DNA from: Pseudomonadota bacterium
Lineage (GTDB): Bacteria; Pseudomonadota; Gammaproteobacteria; GCA-001735895
Assembly (NCBI GenBank): GCA_022563685.1
Contig: JADFMY010000015.1
Coordinates: 1-39,518 of the forward strand
Reading direction: 5' to 3'
DNA length: 39,518 nt
The first letter of the stretch is position 1, and each line of letters opens with the position of its first letter. The notes beneath the pieces were generated by a model, which saw nothing but the letters and a program-made list of their open reading frames with translations, was not told where the DNA came from and did not search any database. Shown piece after piece: positions 34,158 through 39,518 of this stretch. A program made the translations under genes and the position numbers.

Positions 34158-35020
34158 AGCTCGACTACAAAATATTCAAAGGCAAGATATTCATCGCCGG
34201 GCTCGCCATCATCATCGTCACCAACATCGTTGCGCTCGCCGGCGTGGCCTACAACCGCTCTGGCGAACCCGATGCCGTGGTCGAACTCACCGAACGCGAA
34301 CTGGGCTTGCCCTACCGCTATGGCATGAACAAGGAAAACACTGGCCTGGGCCTGCGAATCAACTGCCGCATAGAAGATGCGCAACGCTATTTCTACGGCA
34401 ACACCAACTGCTGGAGTAACCCGAGTTGGCTCAATAAAGAAAAACTGATCGAACTCGGCTTTCAACTCCAGCTCCAGGGAGATAAAACAGCAGGCCGCCT
34501 GGCCTTTGAAAAAGAATTGCCGCGCGAGGTCTTCCTCGTGCTGCAATACGACGGCGCCGCGCACCAGAGGGTAGTGAGCAGTGCAGAAGAAGAACTGGGC
34601 GAACAACAGGCACTGCTGGCCAACAACCCGGGGCAGGAAGAATTCGAAAAACGCGTAGAAGATGCAGCGAAGAAACTGAACAACGAACAACACCACAACA
34701 GCCGCCTGTTCGCGATAGATGCCGGACTGGACAGGGCCCGATTAAGAAACACCTATCCAGACACCAGCCAATACATCCTCATGCAGGCCCTGATCAGACC
34801 GACCTGGAGCCGCGATGAAAATGAAGAAGAATGGAAAGGCACAATCACCGGCCTGCTGATCGGCACCATCAACATCCCGCTCGAACACCGCGCACTATTC
34901 GAGCCACTGGAAGCAGCACAGCTACGCCGCAATCAAAACAGGCAAACACCGCGCTACACAGTGCGAGTCGCCTTCGGCAAGCGGGCTGAGCCGTGGGTGA
35001 TTACGGTGGGGAAGCTGTAG
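34154..35020 (+). CDS. DUF4824-like/GDYXXLXY-type membrane-anchored protein
   Basis: A 288-residue protein with one N-terminal membrane helix (GLAIIIVTNIVALAGVA) and a large extracytoplasmic part. The segment AVVELTERELGLPYRYGMNKENTGL is typical of DUF4824, a family often next to DUF2157 genes. A helical stretch with many Glu and Lys sits in the middle. It overlaps the DUF2157 stop by four bases; together they may form an unknown envelope complex. Part of its middle (34684-34717) has a decayed copy at 35827-35859. Confidence 0.75.
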   Translation: MKLDYKIFKGKIFIAGLAIIIVTNIVALAGVAYNRSGEPDAVVELTERELGLPYRYGMNKENTGLGLRINCRIEDAQRYFYGNTNCWSNPSWLNKEKLIELGFQLQLQGDKTAGRLAFEKELPREVFLVLQYDGAAHQRVVSSAEEELGEQQALLANNPGQEEFEKRVEDAAKKLNNEQHHNSRLFAIDAGLDRARLRNTYPDTSQYILMQALIRPTWSRDENEEEWKGTITGLLIGTINIPLEHRALFEPLEAAQLRRNQNRQTPRYTVRVAFGKRAEPWVITVGKL

Positions 35021-35039
35021 AATCCCGTCGTCAACTCAT

Positions 35040-35068
35040 TTGCAATCACCCAATGTTTCGCACACAAT
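35040..35068 (+). promoter_or_regulatory. promoter-like module, copy B
   Basis: TTGCAA at 35040-35045, 17 bases, then CACAAT at 35063-35068. It sits just after the DUF4824-like gene and 121 bases ahead of the MntA start. The dyad that follows in copies A and C is weaker here. Confidence 0.55.
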
Positions 35069-35189
35069 CAACGAGGAGCATAAATCCGTGCCGCCGTAAT
35101 CTCGGAAAAATCAATTATATAGAGGGCTCTGTATGCTCTCACGTAAGAGGATATTCGATATCACACGATTGATTAATAAGGAGGCGATA

Positions 35190-35480
35190 ATGAATCGCTC
35201 GGAAGTTGTTGAATTGCTGACTCGAAGCAAACCGGCGCTGGTCGCCCGTTATGGGGTGACGCGCCTGGCCCTGTTTGGCTCCACCGCGCGTGACGCTGCG
35301 CATAGCGACAGCGATATCGACATCCTGGTTGCCTTCGATGGGCCAGCCACATCGGAACGGTACTTCGGCGTCCAATTCTACCTTGAAGACCAGCTAGGCC
35401 GACCCGTTGATCTGGTGACTGACAAGGCCCTGCGTCCGGAACTACGTCCATATATAGAAAAGGAGGCGGTGCATGTCTGA
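35190..35480 (+). CDS. mntA: MntA-type nucleotidyltransferase antitoxin
   Basis: A 96-residue minimal nucleotidyltransferase. The GSTARD motif with GS at residues 30-31 and the DxD pair at 42 and 44 (SDSDIDILV) are those of MntA, which adds AMP units to HepT. The start at 35190 follows an AAGGAGG site; the longer open frame is not needed. Its stop overlaps the HepT start by eight bases, the usual arrangement of this toxin-antitoxin pair. Confidence 0.92.
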   Translation: MNRSEVVELLTRSKPALVARYGVTRLALFGSTARDAAHSDSDIDILVAFDGPATSERYFGVQFYLEDQLGRPVDLVTDKALRPELRPYIEKEAVHV

Positions 35481-35817
35481 TGCGATACAGCGCGAATGGC
35501 GATTTTATCTCGACGATATGGTCAGCTTTGCAGAGAAAGTTATCGCCTACACCCAAGCTCTGGATCAAGACGGTTTTATTAGCAGCGGTTTGAACTACGA
35601 CGCAACCCTGCGTAATCTGGAGCTGATTGGTGAAGCTGCTACCCATATTCCAAAAGATGTTCGTGAGGATAATCCACAAATACCCTGGCGACTCGTCATC
35701 GCCACCCGAAACCGACTGATCCATGGGTATTTAGGTATGGACAACGACACCCTGTGGAGCATTATTCGTGGCGATATACCCAGCCTGCTCTCGAATCTGC
35801 TAGCCATAAGAGAATAA
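35473..35817 (+). CDS. hepT: HepT-type RNase toxin
   Basis: A 114-residue HEPN-domain protein. The catalytic motif RX4HXY is present as R79-NRLI-H84-G-Y86. Upstream helices carry the LRNLELIGEAATHIP stretch typical of the family. HepT cuts RNA until MntA modifies the tyrosine of this motif. All key residues are intact in both partners, so the system should be functional. It may defend against phage or stabilise the accessory region. Confidence 0.92.
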   Translation: MSDAIQREWRFYLDDMVSFAEKVIAYTQALDQDGFISSGLNYDATLRNLELIGEAATHIPKDVREDNPQIPWRLVIATRNRLIHGYLGMDNDTLWSIIRGDIPSLLSNLLAIRE

Positions 35818-35826
35818 TTTTATGAC

Positions 35827-35859
35827 CGAACCCAACACAATAGCCGCCTGTTCGCGATA
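35827..35859 (+). pseudogene. short decayed fragment of the DUF4824-like gene
   Basis: About 33 bases, including an 18-base identical run (AGCCGCCTGTTCGCGATA), match 34684-34717 inside the DUF4824-like gene. The matching frame reads NSRLFAI followed by a stop and is shifted upstream. This looks like the edge of an old duplication. Confidence 0.55.
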
Positions 35860-36019
35860 TAAAAAGTGCGTGTTGCCTTACCAACAAGCTAACCATCGGT
35901 ATCGCATAGTCGAATCCTGAGCCGTCCCAACCATCACAATGTTATAATTGAAACGGATATAATATTTATCCCTGGCACAGATATAGGGAACCAAGCTTAA
36001 GTTAACCTTTCCAAATAGT

Positions 36020-36580
36020 ATGTTTTTTATTAACACCACAACCCGTTCAGGCTGGCTAATTTTAATGATGCTGATGACGGCCTGTAGCTCGTCCATCCCA
36101 GTTGAAATTCGGCAGACAGTGAATAATGCGCCCGGTGTGGCGCAGCTGCGTGACCAACCCGACAGCTATATTTCACAACCCATTCGTTGGGGCGGCATGA
36201 TCCTGGAAACAGAAAACAAACAAGATACAAGCTGGTTGACGATTATCGCCTTTCCACTGTCGGATAATGGCGAACCGCAGACTTCCGCACGCAGTCCAGG
36301 GCGATTTATAGCCCTGGTCAATGAATTTCTGGAACCTTTGGTATACAGTCGCGATCGCTTAATCACGGTAAAGGGTAGCTTCTTCAAAACTGAAACTCTA
36401 AAGATAGGGGAGTATCCGTATGTGTATCCTGTTATCGAGGTAGATCATTATTATTTATGGCCCAAAAAGCAGGCGCCGAGCTACGTCGACTATCCACCTT
36501 ATTGGGGATATGACCCCTGGTTTTATCCGGGCTATCCCTGGCCTCACCCGCACAGACACCTGTTCCCTGGACACCACTGA
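36020..36580 (+). CDS. Slp-family outer-membrane lipoprotein
   Basis: A 186-residue lipoprotein with the signal ending MLMTAC (lipidated Cys at residue 22) and the Slp family motif QPIRWGGMILETEN, followed by PGRFIALVNEFLEPLVYSRDRLITVKGSF and YPVIEVDHYYLW. The tail is rich in Pro, Tyr and Trp and may be extended. Slp is a stress- and starvation-induced lipoprotein in enteric bacteria; the job here is unknown. A second Slp gene follows after 12 bases. Confidence 0.88.
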   Translation: MFFINTTTRSGWLILMMLMTACSSSIPVEIRQTVNNAPGVAQLRDQPDSYISQPIRWGGMILETENKQDTSWLTIIAFPLSDNGEPQTSARSPGRFIALVNEFLEPLVYSRDRLITVKGSFFKTETLKIGEYPYVYPVIEVDHYYLWPKKQAPSYVDYPPYWGYDPWFYPGYPWPHPHRHLFPGHH

Positions 36581-36592
36581 TGTGAAAAACTG

Positions 36593-37078
36593 ATGTATAG
36601 GAAAATACTGTCCTTACTGTTCTTAATCAGCCTGTTGATGGGCTGTGCCAGCACCCCTGTTTTTGATACTACAGCAGTGGTGAAATCGTTGACGCCGCAG
36701 AGTGTCATTGCGGAGCCAGCAGACAGTCGAGGCAAAACCGCGCTATGGGGTGGAACCATACTGGATACTCGCAACCTGAAAGATTCAACTCGAATAGAAG
36801 TCCTGGCTTACCCGCTCGACTCGTCACAGAGACCGATACTGAGCAGTAAACCGTTGGGACGATTTATCATCCATCGGCAGGGCTACCTTGAACCTGCTAC
36901 TTACAGCGAGGGACGCCTGGTCAGCGTCATGGGCAGTGTCAGCGAAAGTCAGAGCGGTAAAGTCGGTGAGAGCGCCTATATCTACCCGGTTATCAATGCG
37001 CAGCAGTTACAATTATGGTCACCCGAAACCAGTCGAAGCAGAATCGGTTTTAGTTTCGGCCTGGGTATCAGATTGTAG
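36593..37078 (+). CDS. Slp-family outer-membrane lipoprotein, second copy
   Basis: A 161-residue lipoprotein with signal ending LLMGC (Cys at residue 18). Its body repeats the Slp plan: ALWGGTILDTRN, LGRFIIHRQGYLEPATYSEGRLVSVMGSV and YIYPVINAQQLQLW, parallel to the first copy. The pair looks like an old tandem duplication with divergent tails. Both probably sit on the inner face of the outer membrane. It ends with the short beta-like stretch FGLGIRL. Confidence 0.88.
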   Translation: MYRKILSLLFLISLLMGCASTPVFDTTAVVKSLTPQSVIAEPADSRGKTALWGGTILDTRNLKDSTRIEVLAYPLDSSQRPILSSKPLGRFIIHRQGYLEPATYSEGRLVSVMGSVSESQSGKVGESAYIYPVINAQQLQLWSPETSRSRIGFSFGLGIRL

Positions 37079-37474
37079 CTGTTTGTAAAATGCCCCGATG
37101 ACCCCCATCGTCGTTCCGGGCATAGCGAAGCGACGACCCGGAATCTATTAAAAACCTGGTACGGCCATAAACAGTAACCCCGATAAACCACGCCACCTCG
37201 TTTGCAATCACTCAATTTTTCCCACACAATCGAAGCGGGAAAATAAAAAACCAAAAAGGGCTGGTCATTGATTGATCAAACGCTACTAGAATCGGATACT
37301 CGAAAGGAAACCGAACAGAAGTTCACTATCTCTAGTTGGGGTACCCAGAGAAAAACTCATCAGATAATGGTTGAAAAAGTCTTAGGCAGACATATAATCG
37401 TTATTAACAACACCTCCCACGCCTCTCTACGATGCGCACCATGGGGGGTTATTTTTTTCTGGGGTAAGTGAAAA
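37079..37474. other. spacer of 396 bases with repeats
   Basis: Contains a dyad of the CCGGAAT family (37110-37145, with TCGTCG and CGACGA arms) and promoter-like module copy C at 37202. A 67-codon open frame from a TTG at 37268 has no recognisable content. No other gene is visible. Confidence 0.65.
37202..37230 (+). promoter_or_regulatory. promoter-like module, copy C
   Basis: TTGCAA at 37202-37207, 17 bases, then CACAAT at 37225-37230. It continues as a dyad TTTTCCC ... GGGAAAA around the -10-like hexamer. A GGGCTGG follows, as in copy A. Confidence 0.55.
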
Positions 37475-38242
37475 TTGAAATTTTCCCGATACATCGGAAT
37501 AGACTACTCGGGCGCACAAACGGCTGAGAGCAGACTAAGAGCGCTGCAGCTCTTTGCGGCCGACGCCATAGACACACCAGTGAAGATCAGTACCAGGGTA
37601 ACTGGGGCGAAGAACTGGACTCGTCAGGAAATAGCGCAATATTGCCGTGCTGCGATCGACTCGCGAAATCCAGTGATCATCGGGATTGACCATGGTTTTT
37701 CGTTTCCGCTGAGTTACATGAAACGCTATGGCATCACGTCGTGGGACAAATTTCTCGATGACTTCATGCGTCATTGGCCGACCGCCGATCCGCACACCTA
37801 TGTCGATTTCCTACGCGACGGCAATCCCAGAACTGGCACGCCAACTGAACTGCGCCTGTGCGAACAATGGACGTCAGGCGCCAAGAGCGTATTCCAATTT
37901 GACGTGCAGGGGCAGGTCGCGAAGTCCACTCACGCGGGTCTGCCGTGGTTGCTTTGGCTGCGAACGATGCCGGACGCTCGATCTCTGGTTCATTTTTGGC
38001 CGTTCGATGGTTTCGAAGTGCCGGAAGGCAAATCTGTCATCGCAGAGGTCTACCCATCTCTATTCCGCCGTCGATATCCCAAGGGTGGTCGCATTGCTGA
38101 CGAACACGATGCCTTTTCTGTTGCGGCCTGGATCCAGGAGATGGATCGTCGTGGAGCGCTGGAATCATACTTTTCACCGCCGCTCAGTATCCCGGAGCGA
38201 CAGACAGTGATGCTCGAGGGGTGGATTCTAGGTGTGTGGTAA
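37475..38242 (+). CDS. DUF429-like predicted RNase H-fold nuclease
   Basis: A 255-residue protein. The N-terminal strand RYIGIDYSGAQT carries the first acidic residue, IIGIDHGFSFP the second, and IAEVYPSLFRRRYP with the later DEHDAFSVAAW the remaining acidic cluster, as in DUF429/COG2410 predicted nucleases. The start is TTG at 37475, which matches the start of the fold. It may be driven from module copy C. Adjacent downstream is a decayed second nuclease gene, so this may be a remnant of a defence or DNA-processing locus. Confidence 0.75.
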   Translation: MKFSRYIGIDYSGAQTAESRLRALQLFAADAIDTPVKISTRVTGAKNWTRQEIAQYCRAAIDSRNPVIIGIDHGFSFPLSYMKRYGITSWDKFLDDFMRHWPTADPHTYVDFLRDGNPRTGTPTELRLCEQWTSGAKSVFQFDVQGQVAKSTHAGLPWLLWLRTMPDARSLVHFWPFDGFEVPEGKSVIAEVYPSLFRRRYPKGGRIADEHDAFSVAAWIQEMDRRGALESYFSPPLSIPERQTVMLEGWILGVW

Positions 38243-38290
38243 CAGAAACTTTCAAGGTCGATGCTGGCCAGAACAAGGAGAAAAAAGCGC

Positions 38291-38515
38291 ATGCCACTAT
38301 ATCGTGTGACCGATGGCGGCCTTGAATAAATAAGGCGGACCGACTTCGCTTGCGCCCAACTACGCGAGCGTCAGGACTTACAGTAATTTCTCCGGGACCA
38401 GATACAAGTGGTTGACAACGACCTCTATGTGATCAGTGAAGAATTTAGTAAATGGGGGAAGGTAAACGAAGAATCGACCTGTTCGCGGTCGACTGCAACG
38501 CCAATCTTGTTGTAC
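38291..38515 (+). pseudogene. broken NucS/PDDEXK-like endonuclease gene
   Basis: Read from ATG at 38291, the text gives MPLYRVTDGGLE, then TAA at 38327, further RERQDLQ, another TAA at 38384, then LYVISEEFSKWG and, after a +/-1 shift near 38450, KRRIDLFAVDCNANLVV. This order is the start of a known family of NucS-like PDDEXK nucleases, whose next motif, VELKR, is missing. Two stops, one frameshift and truncation show that it is not functional. Confidence 0.7.
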
Positions 38516-38658
38516 CCACTCAAACCACTAATTTGTGGTCAGCAAAAGAAGCGGCAGGTTATCGGCATGCCAGGTGGCTGGAATTCTGGGCTAAGGCATT
38601 CGGCATATCAATATCCGCGCTTATTTCCGTGCGAAAATTTCACCCTGATTCAGTATAC

Positions 38659-39518
38659 TCATGACTTTAAGCCCGTTTTATCTCCGACCAGGGTTGCAGG
38701 GCTCATGTCTGTCTGTTTCTGCATAACCTGTAGTTCATCGAGGGGGATATGGCAGGCGATCACATGGCCCTGCCCGGTAGATTGCCACGGAGGAGTTTCC
38801 CTGTCACATACCTCGCCTATGCGCCTCGAACAGCGCCGTTGAAACGGGCATCCAGATGGTGGTGGTGAGAGTTCAACGATATCTTCGGTTACCAGGTTGG
38901 GCTTAATGTCAGGATCAGGCTCCAGTACCGCACCAAGCAGCGCTTCCGTGTAGGGATGAGAAGGCAAGCTATAAACTTTTTCCGCAGGCCCTATTTCACA
39001 TAGCCTGCCCTGGTAAAGCACGGCCACCCGATCGGACACGGCGCGGACGACCGACAGGTCATGCGAAACGTAAATATAAGTCGTGTCCTGCTCCGCCTGA
39101 AGCTCGGTCAGCAACTCGAGAACAGCCGCCTGAACCGAGACATCAAGGGCGGAGGTCACCTCATCACACAAAACCAGATCCGGTTCAGCCGCGAATGCGC
39201 GTGCCACTGCGACCCGTTGCTTTTCACCGCCGGATAGCTGACTGGGCAAGCGACCGATATAATCCACACGTAGGCGAACGCGATTCAGTAGGGCTTCAAT
39301 ACGCTCACGCAATTCCTCCCCTTGAAGGCCAAAGTAAAGTTTCAGGGGTTGAGTCAAGATCTCGCCTACTGTCTGGCGCGGATTCAAGGATGAGTCTGGA
39401 TTTTGGAAAATGAGCTGTATTCTTCTCAAGGTGTCTTTTGCGCGATGATCGACAGAAACATTTAAGTTTTCAGTCGAGTCAAACTCAATTGAACCTTTCA
39501 ATGGCGCTTTCAAGCCAG
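38659..39518 (-). CDS. oligopeptide/dipeptide-type ABC ATPase, partial at window edge
   Basis: The 3' part of an ABC ATPase gene; its start lies beyond the window. Visible parts are the Q-loop region LIFQNPDSSLNPRQTVGEIL, signature LSGGEKQRVAVARAF, Walker B LVLCDEVTSALDVS, the H-loop YVSHDLSVVRAVSD, and the C-terminal oligopeptide-type extension with a cysteine pattern (GCPFQRRCSRRIGEVC ... HVIACH). This extension marks OppD/OppF/DppF-like proteins. The Walker A is outside the window. It may be a single or two-domain protein. Confidence 0.88.
   Translation of the reverse strand, partial: GLKAPLKGSIEFDSTENLNVSVDHRAKDTLRRIQLIFQNPDSSLNPRQTVGEILTQPLKLYFGLQGEELRERIEALLNRVRLRVDYIGRLPSQLSGGEKQRVAVARAFAAEPDLVLCDEVTSALDVSVQAAVLELLTELQAEQDTTYIYVSHDLSVVRAVSDRVAVLYQGRLCEIGPAEKVYSLPSHPYTEALLGAVLEPDPDIKPNLVTEDIVELSPPPSGCPFQRRCSRRIGEVCDRETPPWQSTGQGHVIACHIPLDELQVMQKQTDMSPATLVGDKTGLKS

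Noticed and set aside
34010-34696. 228-codon minus-strand frame
   Set aside because: Opposite the coupled DUF2157/DUF4824-like pair and composed of low-information hydrophobic stretches; judged a shadow.
37268-37471. 67-codon open frame from a TTG
   Set aside because: No recognisable content, no ribosome-binding site, and it begins in a repeat-like leader that resembles the non-coding stretch before 33078.
38408-38842. Open frames at 38408-38842 and 38452-38664 as separate genes
   Set aside because: Their first parts are frame-shifted pieces of a decayed NucS-like gene, and the longer one runs antisense into the ABC ATPase gene.

Overview
The window looks like a chromosome segment of a Gram-negative gammaproteobacterium of moderate GC. 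It carries Slp-type outer-membrane lipoproteins, a Lol-like transporter and a DeaD-type helicase with a DbpA-like domain. The species cannot be named from the sequence. No rRNA, tRNA, CRISPR array, transposase or integrase was recognised.

The left half (about 2.3-15.9 kb) is a tungsten/molybdopterin enzyme island. On the minus strand, moeA, a MoaD-like sulfur carrier and an AraC-type regulator with an N-terminal CxxC (HMA-like) domain form one unit. Divergent from it is a plus-strand operon for a tungsten aldehyde oxidoreductase: a four-cluster ferredoxin subunit, the AOR large subunit and an FAD/NAD(P)H subunit. This matches the AorABC arrangement of Aromatoleum. The same operon continues with a second MoaD-like carrier, an unrecognised 104-aa protein and a MoeB/ThiF-type adenylyltransferase. 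The minus-strand run tupA-tupB-tupC-mobA-mobB then provides tungstate import and nucleotide attachment to the pterin. moaB, fdhD and moaA follow. Together these could import tungstate, make and modify the cofactor, and mature the enzyme. moaC and moaE are not in the window, and no formate dehydrogenase is present although fdhD is.

The middle (16-25.4 kb) holds mostly household genes. They are an Nit-type amidase, a lipoprotein zinc aminopeptidase, an M14 cytosolic-carboxypeptidase-like enzyme, a malate/lactate-type dehydrogenase, a DEAD-box helicase, an ABM-domain protein and a three-gene FecCD-type metal-chelate/cobalamin importer. From 30.7 down to 25.4 kb (minus strand) lies a non-canonical Lol-like system: a LolA-like periplasmic protein, two FtsX/MacB permeases, a LolD-like ATPase and an outer-membrane beta-barrel.

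The right part (31-38.6 kb) is accessory in character. Small gene pairs (DUF2157/DUF4824-like, MntA-HepT toxin-antitoxin, tandem Slp lipoproteins, a DUF429-like nuclease and a decayed NucS-like nuclease) are separated by repeat-rich spacers. The most unusual signal is a 5' module with promoter spacing, TTGCAA-N17-CACAAT, present three times with exactly 17 bases between the hexamers. It sits ahead of three unrelated payloads. At least three other dispersed palindromic repeat families occur. Two of them supply the last codons or stop codons of neighbouring genes. The window ends inside an oligopeptide-type ABC ATPase gene.
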